DNA of 64,000 nucleotides from SLJN01 sp964505385. Its GTDB lineage: Bacteria > Bacteroidota > Rhodothermia > Balneolales > Natronogracilivirgulaceae. The notes under the pieces were generated by a model. It saw only the letters and a program-made list of their open reading frames with translations. It was not told the DNA's origin and made no database searches. The position numbers and the translations under genes were made by a program. Location: NCBI GenBank assembly GCA_964505385.1, contig CAZDIA010000012.1:1-64000 (forward strand), read 5' to 3'. Shown here piece after piece: positions 53,019 to 62,878 of this stretch. The stretch's first letter is position 1; each line of letters begins with the position of its first letter.

Positions 53019-56000
53019 ATGCGTTTACCAACTCTACTCTCTCTACTGCTGATTACATTTACCGCACCTGCCCTCCTTGCTCAAACCGTCGTAATAGATG
53101 AAGATTTTGAGGATCAGGATTTGACCCAAAACCCAACCTGGACAGGCGATCTGCAAAACTACACCTTTACGGATCGTTATGGAGCTTCTTCTCTGCAAAT
53201 GGTTGCACCGGACACAAACCGTACCGCCATTCTGACCAGCTCTTCAACTTCCTATGGCAGCTGGGAATTTTTTGTTGAAGTTCCCGCCACAAGTAGTCTC
53301 AACCGTGTTTATGTGTATCTCATGTCAGACGAGGAAGACTTAGATATTGTTGGTGCAGAATCTCCAAGCTCTGCCAATGGATATGCTATACATACCGGTA
53401 ATGGAAATTTTGACCTCGTAAAAATTGAGAACGGCAGTGCATCAACCATCCTCTCTTCTGATACCGAAATTCAGGATGAAACCGAATACCAGGTAAGAGT
53501 AGAACGTAGTGACGGCAGTGATGATCGTGAAGAGGGTGACTGGCAAATCCATGTAAGTGAGGGATATGGAAGTACTCCGGAACCGGACTCGGAAGTAGTT
53601 AATGATAACGAATTTACCAGTTCTGATTATTTCGGCCTCTATACCCGTTTTAGCGCCGGAAATTTTGACAGTTACTTTTTTGATTCAATTGTTGTCACTT
53701 CAACTGACGCGTTTCAGGCAACACAAGCCCAGGTTTCTGGCCCGACAACTGTTGACATAGCATTCAATTTTGCTGTTGACGATGCCACCATCGACGAAGA
53801 AAACTTCGAAATTTCCGAATACGGTACCCCGGTTTCATCAACCCTTGTCGAAGATAATGTGGTGCAACTGGAGATACCCGAGCAATGGGAAGATGGAACT
53901 TATACCGTAACCATCAACAATGTGGAGAGTGAGTTCGGCGATACCGTTGAAGAAGACACCGAATTGGAATTTGAAGCTGAAAATCCGTTCATGGCTGAGC
54001 AAGCCACGGCGCTGTCTGATCAGGAAATTGAAATAAACTTTACCGAGTCTGTGGATACCGATCAGGTTGATCCCGGCGATTTTGAATTAAGTGACGTCGG
54101 CACCCCGGATGATCTCGCTTTTGCCGATGGCGACAGCACAATTGTTCTGGAATATGCTCCTATCGAAATCGGGGAATACACCCTCTCTATCGATGCTATT
54201 CCTGCAACCTCAGGTTGGACTGTTGTCCAGCCTGCCGAATTTGATCTGGAGATCATCAATCCGTTTTTTGTTGAACGCGTAGAAGCGCTCACCGATGAGC
54301 AGGTGCGTATCTCGTTTTCCGAGGAAGTTATTGAGGATGACATCACCCCGGATAATTTCACCGTGGAAGATGTCGGCGCTCCCGCCTCTGTTGAGCCGGA
54401 GGAAAATAATGATGTTCTTCTGCTGAATTTCGATGCTCCGCTACCCGGTGGCTCCCACCTGCTCACCATTAGTGCCATAACCAGCGTAAACGATTGGCAA
54501 CTGCCTCAACCTGCCGAATTTGATTTTTTTCTTTTTGATGAATACGAAGACGGCGATGTGGTGATCAACGAGTTGTACTATCGGGTAGCACCCGAACTCC
54601 GGCAAGACAGCAGACCTCAGTATATCGAGCTTTACAACCCGACCGACAAATACATTAACATTGAAAACTGGCATGTGCAACGGCAAGATCAGACACTGAG
54701 GACTATAACCGACCAACCGACCGCTCTGGAACCGGACGGGTATGTAGTAGTATCCGGAGATACCACTGTTTTTAATGATATGTTCGGTGCCCGCGGCTGG
54801 ATTAAAGTGGAAAATTTTCCTGAATTTAATCTCGGAGCCGGCTCAACTGATATTGTAAATATCCGCACAGAAAATGAAGAGCTGGTAGATCGACTTGAAT
54901 ACGTGCCCATTAATTGGGGCGGCGATGAAGTAGCCATAGAACGCCTGTCACCGGTAGCTCCGACTTCTATTCCGGAAAACTGGGCTGATTCCGAAGATCC
55001 CCTCGGCGGTACACCCGGTGAACCTAATTCGGTGGAAGCTCCGGATGACCCGCCCGAGGTTGAGTCGGTGGTGGCAAGTGAATCCGACCGGGTCCGCATT
55101 GATTTTTCCAGGGCCATAACCGCCGAATCAGCAACCGATTTCGATAATTATGAAATTTCCGACGGTATCGGGATCAGCGATATTGACCACAATGAGGATG
55201 TAGTACAACTACACCTGGCAGAGGAGTTACAGTCTGATGTATCTTACGAACTTACACTCAGGAACCTTGAGGATATGTTCGCTAATCAGATTCCGGAACA
55301 AGTATTCACGTTTTCATTTGTGGAATTCGAACCGGCGGATGAACGGGATGTCGTCATCAATGAGTTTTTGTATCGGCCCGGCGGCGGGGTAACACGTTTT
55401 CTTGAACTCTACAATCGCAGTGACCACTCTGTTAATCTGCAGGGATGGTCTATCGGCCGCGGCACGGGCACCCCCATTACCCTGCAAACCGGCGATGCAC
55501 CCATCGTTCTTCCACCCGATGAACATATTGTGATCACGGCTGATGACAGCTGGGTATCTGAAGAAGCCGAAAATGTGAAAACCGTCTCCTCAATTCCCGC
55601 ATTCTCTTCTTTGGGTGATGCGATTTTTATCCGCAATGAGCAGGCAACAACTATCGATACTCTGCGCTACTCACCTAATTGGGGCGGCAACCAGGAAGGC
55701 AGATCAGCCGAACGGCTCGATCCCGAAGCTGCATCTAACGATCCGGTTAACTGGACGACCAACGAAGACGGGCATACCGCCGGATTCATCAACGACAATT
55801 ATGAGCCGGACGAGATTCCACCGGAACAGATTTTTTCCGGCATAAAACAGGATGAAACCCTCCAGGTTTATTTTGACCAACACATTCGGTTGGATGAAGA
55901 AACGGAGACGACTTTCAGTTATAACGGCACGCAGCTGGATGTTTTAGAATTCGACCGGCATAATGCTGACGGACTGATTCTTGAATCACCGGGTGATTTG

Positions 56001-56993
56001 CCTGACGATCAGGATGCAATACTCGTAGCTGATAATCTTACAGATGTGGCCGGCAACACCACTTCTGAAACCTCTACTCCCATTGCAAGACCGATTGAAG
56101 AGGGTAATGTGGTGATCAATGAAATTATGTACCAGCCGGTTTCTGATCGCTATACCGACCGGCCGGATCAGAGTGAGTTTCTGGAGTTTTATAATAAACA
56201 ACCTTATGCTATTTCCCTGGAAGGCGTTTTTATCCATGATGAACCTGATCGTGATGATGAAACTTCCGATATAAATCCAGCCACCACCCGTGGCAAGTGG
56301 ATTCCCGCAGAGGATTACGCCGTGATTCACGGTGATCCCGAACCGGAATTCAGCAACACCCGGCTCGCCCGCTTTTTCGAACTCGAGGATGGTATGCATG
56401 TATTACGGGCCGACCGCACCACATTGAGCTTACCCGACCGGGAATACGAAATTAATTTTGCTGATAGTTCCCGAAATGTGATTGATCAGGTGCGATACCA
56501 TCCCAACTGGCACAATGAAAATCTTGCTGATGTTCGCGGCAGATCACTCGAACGTATTCGACCTGAGGGAGAGAGCAGTGACGGTAGAAACTGGAGCACT
56601 ACCACTCATAATGATGGTGGAACACCTCTTAGTCAAAACACCCTGTTTTCTGATCCCACAGAAGCTCCTGAGGACGAGGGTATAACGCTGGACCCGGATC
56701 CTTTTTCACCAAACGCTGACGGCCGTGATGAAACCCTGAATATCTCCTGGCAGCTTGAAGAAACCGATTATATGATGCGTATCCGGATTTACGACCGCCA
56801 AGGGCGTCTTGTGCGAACTCTGGCTGAAGGTGAACAGGCCGGCGTTGAAGGCACCATCACTTGGGATGGAATGAAGGATGACGGCACGGAAAACCGGGTT
56901 GGCTTTTATGTTGTACTCTTCGAAGCGTACAACAGCGCCAATGGCGGAGATCGCACTTTTAAAGAAACCGTCGTATTAGCCCGGGATATGTAA
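53019..56993 (+). CDS. Very large secreted lamin-tail-domain protein
   Basis: About 1324 aa. Start taken at ATG 53019 (MRLPTLLSLL), because the upstream GTG at 53001 would add a poor leader. Signal peptide ends near PALLAQ. An N-terminal lectin/laminin-like domain is followed by several Ig-like repeats and three lamin-tail domains, each beginning VVINE(L/F/I)xYxP: near 54555, 55350 and 56110. The C-terminus has DPFSPNADGRDETLN and a FlgD-Ig-like end (GTITWDGMKDDGTENRVGFY). LTD proteins are often adhesive or nuclease-linked; no nuclease domain is visible here. Confidence 0.88.
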   Translation: MRLPTLLSLLLITFTAPALLAQTVVIDEDFEDQDLTQNPTWTGDLQNYTFTDRYGASSLQMVAPDTNRTAILTSSSTSYGSWEFFVEVPATSSLNRVYVYLMSDEEDLDIVGAESPSSANGYAIHTGNGNFDLVKIENGSASTILSSDTEIQDETEYQVRVERSDGSDDREEGDWQIHVSEGYGSTPEPDSEVVNDNEFTSSDYFGLYTRFSAGNFDSYFFDSIVVTSTDAFQATQAQVSGPTTVDIAFNFAVDDATIDEENFEISEYGTPVSSTLVEDNVVQLEIPEQWEDGTYTVTINNVESEFGDTVEEDTELEFEAENPFMAEQATALSDQEIEINFTESVDTDQVDPGDFELSDVGTPDDLAFADGDSTIVLEYAPIEIGEYTLSIDAIPATSGWTVVQPAEFDLEIINPFFVERVEALTDEQVRISFSEEVIEDDITPDNFTVEDVGAPASVEPEENNDVLLLNFDAPLPGGSHLLTISAITSVNDWQLPQPAEFDFFLFDEYEDGDVVINELYYRVAPELRQDSRPQYIELYNPTDKYINIENWHVQRQDQTLRTITDQPTALEPDGYVVVSGDTTVFNDMFGARGWIKVENFPEFNLGAGSTDIVNIRTENEELVDRLEYVPINWGGDEVAIERLSPVAPTSIPENWADSEDPLGGTPGEPNSVEAPDDPPEVESVVASESDRVRIDFSRAITAESATDFDNYEISDGIGISDIDHNEDVVQLHLAEELQSDVSYELTLRNLEDMFANQIPEQVFTFSFVEFEPADERDVVINEFLYRPGGGVTRFLELYNRSDHSVNLQGWSIGRGTGTPITLQTGDAPIVLPPDEHIVITADDSWVSEEAENVKTVSSIPAFSSLGDAIFIRNEQATTIDTLRYSPNWGGNQEGRSAERLDPEAASNDPVNWTTNEDGHTAGFINDNYEPDEIPPEQIFSGIKQDETLQVYFDQHIRLDEETETTFSYNGTQLDVLEFDRHNADGLILESPGDLPDDQDAILVADNLTDVAGNTTSETSTPIARPIEEGNVVINEIMYQPVSDRYTDRPDQSEFLEFYNKQPYAISLEGVFIHDEPDRDDETSDINPATTRGKWIPAEDYAVIHGDPEPEFSNTRLARFFELEDGMHVLRADRTTLSLPDREYEINFADSSRNVIDQVRYHPNWHNENLADVRGRSLERIRPEGESSDGRNWSTTTHNDGGTPLSQNTLFSDPTEAPEDEGITLDPDPFSPNADGRDETLNISWQLEETDYMMRIRIYDRQGRLVRTLAEGEQAGVEGTITWDGMKDDGTENRVGFYVVLFEAYNSANGGDRTFKETVVLARDM

Positions 56994-57004
56994 CCTAACT
57001 CAAT

Positions 57005-57049
57005 TTGTTTGATGTTTGATGTTCTTGAACAACATCAAACATCAAACAA
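57005..57049. terminator. CATCAAA-unit bidirectional terminator
   Basis: Perfect 19-bp arms TTGTTTGATGTTTGATGTT (57005-57023) and its complement (57031-57049), 7-nt loop. Located between the convergent lamin-tail gene and the rRNA methyltransferase, 3 bp from the latter's stop. Confidence 0.75.
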
Positions 57050-57051
57050 GC

Positions 57052-57834
57052 TCAGCCGGTGAACTTTTCCGACCATTTATAGATCGCAATTCCGGCAGAA
57101 ACAGATGCATTAAGGCTTTCCACCCCGTGCTGAATTCCGGAGGGTATAACGATTGACGGATATCTTTCGCTAAGTTCATTTGAAGGTCCGCGAGCTTCAT
57201 TACTTACGATCAACAATTGTTTTTCCGCCGGCCGCCACTTTGATAAAGGTTGCGCATTTTCATCCAGATGCAATAAATGAATCCGCCAACCTTGTTTTTC
57301 GAATTGTGGCAGCAACTCATTTACATCACCTGTGCAATAGGGCAATGTCCCGGTTGCCCCTGCAGTCGACCGGACTACTTTGGGTTGAAATAAATCCACA
57401 GAACCTTTTCCATGAATCCATCCCGAAATGCCAAACCAAGATGCTGTGCGGTAAATCGTACCGGCATTACCGGGATCCTGCAAGGCATCACTAACTAAAA
57501 CTAAACCGGATCCGGCAGCCAGATCATCAATCCGGGTCTGCTCCGGTTCCCGGCATACGGCATAAATCTGTTGGGAATTTACGGTTGATGAAATCTGATC
57601 TAATAGTTCCTGCTCTCCTGCCAAAATGGTGACATCAGAAAAACTTCGCGTCCATTCGCTGAATTCGCCTTCAGGCACCAGTACAAACTCACATCCGACC
57701 CTGCGGTTTTTCAGAATTTGCTCTACCACCCTTCGCCCTTCTGCGATAAAATATCCGCTCTTTTTCCGCTGAGATGGGCGGATTAATTTTTGTAATAGCG
57801 TTCGGTGTCGATTTGCCGGATATTGCATTTGCAT
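57052..57834 (-). CDS. TrmH/SpoU-family RNA 2'-O-methyltransferase
   Basis: About 260 aa, start at one of the MQMQ methionines (57834 or 57828). The N-terminal region is a substrate-binding domain of the RlmB/TsnR type (RKKSGYFIAEGRRVVEQIL). SPOUT knot motifs: motif 1 VLVSDALQDPGNAGTIYRTA, motif 2 LLIVSNEARGPS, motif 3 VESLNASVSAGIAIYKW. Methylates ribose in rRNA or tRNA; the specific target is not predictable. Confidence 0.92.
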   Translation of the reverse strand: MQMQYPANRHRTLLQKLIRPSQRKKSGYFIAEGRRVVEQILKNRRVGCEFVLVPEGEFSEWTRSFSDVTILAGEQELLDQISSTVNSQQIYAVCREPEQTRIDDLAAGSGLVLVSDALQDPGNAGTIYRTASWFGISGWIHGKGSVDLFQPKVVRSTAGATGTLPYCTGDVNELLPQFEKQGWRIHLLHLDENAQPLSKWRPAEKQLLIVSNEARGPSNELSERYPSIVIPSGIQHGVESLNASVSAGIAIYKWSEKFTG

Positions 57835-57981
57835 AGATTTTAAATTAGGTATAGCACTTACATTATGCCACACCCTCTCGAAGAATGCTTAAGTATGTGG
57901 TATATTAGAAGCAGTTTTCACTCAAAAACAGGAAATAATCCAACTTTTCTTTCATAATTCAGGGTTTGCTCAATCCGGTCC

Positions 57982-59943
57982 ATGAAGCAAAAATGGTTTT
58001 TCATACTATTAGTCGTTTCGGTTTTTGGTTTCACAGAATCAGGCCTGGGGCAGGCCTGGCTTCCGGGCATCGGTGCTGATACCCGGTTTCAACGGCAACT
58101 TGATGCTATGCGCTGGGATATGGGCGGCTCCACCTCGATGAGCGGAGAGGGATATTCTTTTAGTTTTGATAATAATTTCAACTCCAGATTATTCATCAGA
58201 GATGGCGAGGCCTCGAACATCCAGGATGAAAATGTTCTCAACTTCAGTGGCCGTTTTGATGTGAATGAGAATATATACACCGTAGGTGACGGGCGCTCAT
58301 ACCGGTATACTTCCACCGATGTTCGGCAGGATTATTTCATGGCCGGTATTGGTTATCAGCTACCCGGAATATCCGAATTGGAAGTTCTTGGAGGAGTTTT
58401 CAGCGATCACCGCCACAATGAACTGGATCAGGGGCCGGCCATGGGTGCGCGACTTGCCACGCAGCCACTTCCGATCGGGGATTGGATGATCCAGCCTTCC
58501 GGCACCATACAATACGCCGATATTGATGAGCGATCATATGAAAATTATCGCGGTCAGATACAAGCCGGTTATCAGACGGAGGAAGTTTTTCTACAGACCC
58601 GTGTGCGTTTTGCGCGGGCAGTTCGGGAGAGCTATCAGCCCAGCAGTTTCTTTAATCGTGATGTAACCGATGTGATCGAAGGCATTACCTCTGATACCAC
58701 AAGCGCTCAAATCAGATTGGAGACGCCTGTTTACGGAGCTTTGGAAGGGCAGATTGAAATGCAGACCGAATTCATCAACCGCTCATTCAAAAACCGGATG
58801 CGTACGGATGAAACCCAAAACCTTTTTGATACCGAAACCTCACGGGAAAATCTTGATCTGAGAGCTTCGATAATGCTGCCATTATCAACCCACCGGTTTG
58901 AGGCAGGTCTTGAATACAATGTATCCAACAGAAACTCAAGGTTGTTAAACCCTGATGATTTCCCGTCAGAAGAGGTTGCTCGCCGCAGGCAGGTGCTTCA
59001 AAATGCAACATACAACCAAAGCCGTTTCGGATTGTTTACCCGGAACAGAATCAGTATCACAGATAATCATCAAATTCGTGTGGACGGCAGGGCAAGCATC
59101 CTTCAATACGACACTCCGGAAGAAAATGTGGATGACCGGGATGAAGTTACCTATTGGCTACAACTCGGCTCCGAACACGCAATCTCCGATTATCTGTCCG
59201 GTGGATTGACCCTGGCGGGTGAAGCGACTCATCAGGTTTATTTGCAGGCGGAACGGAGCCTTGATAACTACTGGAGACGCTCACTGCGAATGCGTCCCTA
59301 TTTCGACTGGTCACCATTCAACAATCTGCGCATTCGCCAAAATTTTCTCATTCGTGCCAATTATACCGTACATGATTTTCAGCTTGAGGATCGTCCATCC
59401 AACGATCGGTCATCCCGCGAATTCGGGTTTCAGACGGATATACAGTGGGATATGACCTCCGACTGGCGCATTGATGCCGAAGCATCCCGCAGTGAGCTTC
59501 GCATCGGCCGCCTTCATTGGGATTCATTTACCGAAACCCCAACTGATACCCTTACAACCTACAACTTTGATGTAATGATTACCCGCAACATCGGGGATGC
59601 TCAAATTTCCGCCGGAGGTCGCTTTTTCATTAAGGTAGATTATTTGCCACAAACCACCCTCACCACGGAAATCACTGATGAGGATGGCGTTACCCAACCG
59701 GTCAGCCAAACCGCTCCCGGCAGGCAGATAACCCGTCAATTCGGTCCCGCAGTGGATATCAATATCCCGTTTTCTTCCGGTAACCAATTGCGATTCAGGG
59801 GGTGGCTGCAAAATCAGCATGTAAACCGCCGGTTATTTACTGTTTATCCCGATGAACTTGAAGAAGCATTTAACCGCGAGGAGCAGCAAGCCTCCACCCG
59901 CTTGTATCCGAATATGCAACTGGAGGTTCAGTTTAATTTTTGA
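57982..59943 (+). CDS. Outer-membrane beta-barrel-like protein
   Basis: 653 aa. Signal peptide (FFILLVVSVFGFTESGLGQA). Long alternating amphipathic strands throughout, rich in Asn, Arg and aromatics, ending in Phe (QLEVQFNF), the usual C-terminal signal for BAM. No recognised family. The high strand count suggests a large barrel of about 22 strands, or a barrel plus periplasmic part. Possibly an unassigned porin or transporter. Confidence 0.78.
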   Translation: MKQKWFFILLVVSVFGFTESGLGQAWLPGIGADTRFQRQLDAMRWDMGGSTSMSGEGYSFSFDNNFNSRLFIRDGEASNIQDENVLNFSGRFDVNENIYTVGDGRSYRYTSTDVRQDYFMAGIGYQLPGISELEVLGGVFSDHRHNELDQGPAMGARLATQPLPIGDWMIQPSGTIQYADIDERSYENYRGQIQAGYQTEEVFLQTRVRFARAVRESYQPSSFFNRDVTDVIEGITSDTTSAQIRLETPVYGALEGQIEMQTEFINRSFKNRMRTDETQNLFDTETSRENLDLRASIMLPLSTHRFEAGLEYNVSNRNSRLLNPDDFPSEEVARRRQVLQNATYNQSRFGLFTRNRISITDNHQIRVDGRASILQYDTPEENVDDRDEVTYWLQLGSEHAISDYLSGGLTLAGEATHQVYLQAERSLDNYWRRSLRMRPYFDWSPFNNLRIRQNFLIRANYTVHDFQLEDRPSNDRSSREFGFQTDIQWDMTSDWRIDAEASRSELRIGRLHWDSFTETPTDTLTTYNFDVMITRNIGDAQISAGGRFFIKVDYLPQTTLTTEITDEDGVTQPVSQTAPGRQITRQFGPAVDINIPFSSGNQLRFRGWLQNQHVNRRLFTVYPDELEEAFNREEQQASTRLYPNMQLEVQFNF

Positions 59944-59955
59944 TTCGAAGCAGAA

Positions 59956-60696
59956 CTACTTTTTCTCCGTGATCATGATTAAGCGAGGGCTGTTTTCCGG
60001 ATCGAACGGTTCGCCGGTGTAGGTGCCAAAAAATCCGACTTTTGCCAGCCCGCACTCATGAAATGCACGATTGAACCAATCAGTTCTGTACGCCTTTACA
60101 CGCTCCTCAAATTTTACGTTTCGCTGATTACCCGCTTTATTGAAGGTGATTTCCTTTACGATTGTATCCCCATCAATAAATCTGCGAATTTGATACTCTG
60201 CTCCCTCTAATTCACCTTCCTCGGCAGGTTTTAGCGAATTGGTGACTTTATCGGCATTCATATAATCAATTATCACCCTCCCTCCTGTTTTAGTCATATC
60301 AGTCATATTCTTTATGACTTTTTTATTCTCGTCATCACTCCGGAAATACCCAAAGGATGTAAACAGATTGAGTACCGCATCAAATGTTTGATCGAGCGGG
60401 TCGCGCATATCCCCGATTGCAAATTCAACATTTTGAAGATTGAGCATTTCGGAGTTAGCGCGCGCTGTCTGAATCGACTTCGGGGAGAGATCAACTCCCG
60501 TAATTTTATATCCATTTTTTGCCAATGTGATGGCATGGCGACCGCGGCCGCATCCCAGATCAAGAAGAGTATTAAATTTCGGTTGAGGCAAATATTCAGA
60601 AAGAAATGAAACAGTCAGCTCGGCCTCCTTCTGATCACGATCAGCATATAGTGCATCGTAAAGCGGGCTGTCAAACCAATCTTCAAACCAGTTCAT
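59956..60696 (-). CDS. Class I SAM-dependent methyltransferase
   Basis: 246 aa. SAM-binding motif I LLDLGCGRGRHAITLAKNGY, motif II GVDLSPKSIQTARANSEM, and motif III FDAVLNLFTSFGYF. The C-terminal part (RVKAYRTDWFNRAFHECGLA) resembles the Methyltransf_25-like family found in many bacteria. Substrate unknown. Confidence 0.9.
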   Translation of the reverse strand: MNWFEDWFDSPLYDALYADRDQKEAELTVSFLSEYLPQPKFNTLLDLGCGRGRHAITLAKNGYKITGVDLSPKSIQTARANSEMLNLQNVEFAIGDMRDPLDQTFDAVLNLFTSFGYFRSDDENKKVIKNMTDMTKTGGRVIIDYMNADKVTNSLKPAEEGELEGAEYQIRRFIDGDTIVKEITFNKAGNQRNVKFEERVKAYRTDWFNRAFHECGLAKVGFFGTYTGEPFDPENSPRLIMITEKK

Positions 60697-60819
60697 TGTT
60701 GCATTTTTTTAATAAATCCGGATATGTCGCAGATAACATTCATACATTAAAATATTCAACGCCTTGCACTGTTTGAAGTTGCATGAAGTGAAAATGCATT
60801 CAGATTTGTAACTTAGAAT

Positions 60820-61662
60820 ATGACTTATAGTGATAAAGTAACACATGCGGTAAATAAGTGCGGCTCAGTTCTGTGTCTTGGCCTGGATCCCGTACCTGAA
60901 AACATCCCTGCTGAAATCAAAGAATCTGCTTCATCCACAACTGAGGCGGTTTATCAGTATTGCCGTGAAACCATTCAAATAACATCGGAATATATTGCTG
61001 CCATTAAGCTTAATTCCGCATATTTCGAAGCACTGGGGCCGGATGGATTCCGGATACTCGCTGATTTACAAAATCATATCCCGGATGATGTGGTTTCAAT
61101 CATCGATGCCAAACGCGGAGATGTACCCCATACTGCCAAACGCTATAAGATTGCTTTTTTTGACAATATGAATTATGATGCAATCACCCTGTCGCCTCTT
61201 TTGGGCAATGATAGTCTAATCCCGTTCTTAGATAATCCGGAAAAGGCTTGTTACATTCTTGCGCTTACGTCAAATAGCGGCGCTACAGATTATTTCACTC
61301 AATACATTCAAAGCGGTATCACTTTCAGTGAATACATAGCCAGACAAATGAATACACTCTCCGGAACTGTTAAGGGTGAAATCGGTCTGGTTATTGGCGC
61401 CACCCATTCATCATATCCCGAGCGGCTCTTCCAGGAGATTGCCGGCGGGCATATTTTAACCCCCGGTATCGGCGCACAACAGGCTGACCCTGATGACTTT
61501 GTGAACACGATTAATAAATATAATTGCAAGGCCCTGGTACCGGTCAGTCGTGGAATTGCGGAAGCTCATCTGAACAGCGAAGCAGCCTGGCAGGATGCTG
61601 TGGTTTCATCTGCCCGACAATACAATACTATATTTCAATCACTTGCGGAATATCATGGTTAA
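60820..61662 (+). CDS. pyrF: Orotidine 5'-phosphate decarboxylase (type 2)
   Basis: 280 aa, length of the longer type-2 enzymes. Decarboxylates OMP to UMP. Catalytic segment IIDAKRGDVPHTAKRY with Asp96, Lys98 and Asp101. Substrate loops GLDPVPENIP near the N-terminus, and TPGIGAQQADP and VPVSRGIAEA near the C-terminus. The last 8 bases overlap the start of rnhA, so expression is coupled. Confidence 0.95.
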   Translation: MTYSDKVTHAVNKCGSVLCLGLDPVPENIPAEIKESASSTTEAVYQYCRETIQITSEYIAAIKLNSAYFEALGPDGFRILADLQNHIPDDVVSIIDAKRGDVPHTAKRYKIAFFDNMNYDAITLSPLLGNDSLIPFLDNPEKACYILALTSNSGATDYFTQYIQSGITFSEYIARQMNTLSGTVKGEIGLVIGATHSSYPERLFQEIAGGHILTPGIGAQQADPDDFVNTINKYNCKALVPVSRGIAEAHLNSEAAWQDAVVSSARQYNTIFQSLAEYHG

Positions 61663-62098
61663 ACCAAAAGTACGGATTTATACTGATGGCGCTTGTAGCG
61701 GCAATCCCGGTCCCGGCGGATGGGCTGCCTTGCTGGAATGGAACGGGAAAGAAAAAGAAATCAGTGGCTCAGCGTCCAACACCACCAATAACCGGATGGA
61801 AATGATGGCAATTATTGAAGCCCTGAGGGCATTGAAAAAACCATGCTATGTTGAGATTTACAGTGACTCTGCGCTCATTGTAAATGCCTTCACCAAAGGA
61901 TGGATTGATAACTGGATCAAAAAAAACTGGAAAAAGGCGGATAAAACCCCGGTTGAAAATCAGGAGCTGTGGCAGGAAATGCTGGAGGCGATGTCCCCCC
62001 ATCAGGTGAGCTGGATCAAAGTTAAAGGGCACGCTAATAATGAGCGAAATAACAGAGTAGACCGGCTGGCTGTTAAAGCCTCCAAAAAAGCCGGTTAA
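61655..62098 (+). CDS. rnhA: Ribonuclease HI
   Basis: 147 aa from ATG 61655, inside the end of pyrF; the frame reaches 61595 but the extra residues are pyrF shadow. Removes RNA from RNA-DNA hybrids. Acidic site Asp11 (YTDGAC), Glu49 (NRMEMM), Asp71 (YSDSAL), Asp136 (RVDRLA), plus His126. The basic handle (GWIDNWIKKNWKKADKTP) is present, as in E. coli RNase HI. Confidence 0.96.
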   Translation: MVKPKVRIYTDGACSGNPGPGGWAALLEWNGKEKEISGSASNTTNNRMEMMAIIEALRALKKPCYVEIYSDSALIVNAFTKGWIDNWIKKNWKKADKTPVENQELWQEMLEAMSPHQVSWIKVKGHANNERNNRVDRLAVKASKKAG

Positions 62099-62137
62099 TA
62101 ACTGCTGTTATCAGAATTATGCTGAAGCAGATTTTGA

Positions 62138-62821
62138 TTACCTGAGCACGGTATGAGGAGTTACTTCCTCAAAACCATGAGGAGGTCTATCCAGAGTCCA
62201 GGTTTCAAAATAAAATGTCCGCTCCGAACCTACCCTTTTTCCGTTGATGCTGAAATAGCGAAAATCCTCTCTTGAGGTCATTGGTTTGAATGTGTTGAAA
62301 AAGGTCTCATAAACATTATCCCTGGAAAACAGATGCAGATCAATTCCATGATGTGCCTTTTCCGTAAATAATACCTTAATACCATCATCAAGTACCGGCA
62401 AGATGGCTCCCAGTTTTTCGCCGACTCCGGTTCTGTCATCAATCTTCATAGAATCCGGATCATATTTTGATGCATCAGCACCGATGAGAAAAATCTCATG
62501 TTGATTTGCATCCCTGAGGCGGGCTGAAAGGGGGCCTGAGATATTTCCGTTTAGATCAGAATAGGCCGAATCCTGGAAAATCGCATCTACACCCTGAAGT
62601 ATAAGCTCAAAATTTTCGAGAGCACTCAATCCAAATTGCAACTCATCACCCATCCTGGTACCGGTCAAATAATATTTGGTATAGGTTGGAGTGGGCTTCA
62701 TAAATTGCTCGAGAGTAGATGCTTCCTCACTGCGGGAATCCCGGTCATAAACGATGTCATGCTCGTAGATGAGTTTAAAAATATCCATAGCCGGCAAAAG
62801 TGGTTTTCGGATTATTCTCAA
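62138..62821 (-). CDS. Unknown soluble protein
   Basis: Up to 227 aa; an alternative start at MDIFKLIYEH (62788) gives 216 aa. No signal peptide or TM. Mixed alpha/beta with segments NFELILQGVDAIFQDS, HEIFLIGADASKYDPDS and GIKVLFTEKAHHGIDLHLF. No family recognised. Stands alone: rnhA is convergent 39 bp away, and pth ends 57 bp upstream on the same strand. Possibly the distal gene of the rplY-pth operon. Confidence 0.7.
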   Translation of the reverse strand: MRIIRKPLLPAMDIFKLIYEHDIVYDRDSRSEEASTLEQFMKPTPTYTKYYLTGTRMGDELQFGLSALENFELILQGVDAIFQDSAYSDLNGNISGPLSARLRDANQHEIFLIGADASKYDPDSMKIDDRTGVGEKLGAILPVLDDGIKVLFTEKAHHGIDLHLFSRDNVYETFFNTFKPMTSREDFRYFSINGKRVGSERTFYFETWTLDRPPHGFEEVTPHTVLR

Positions 62822-62878
62822 TTAAGAAATCCGGAATGGCTGAATTTTAACTGACTCTGCAAAGTGAAATACAACAAC

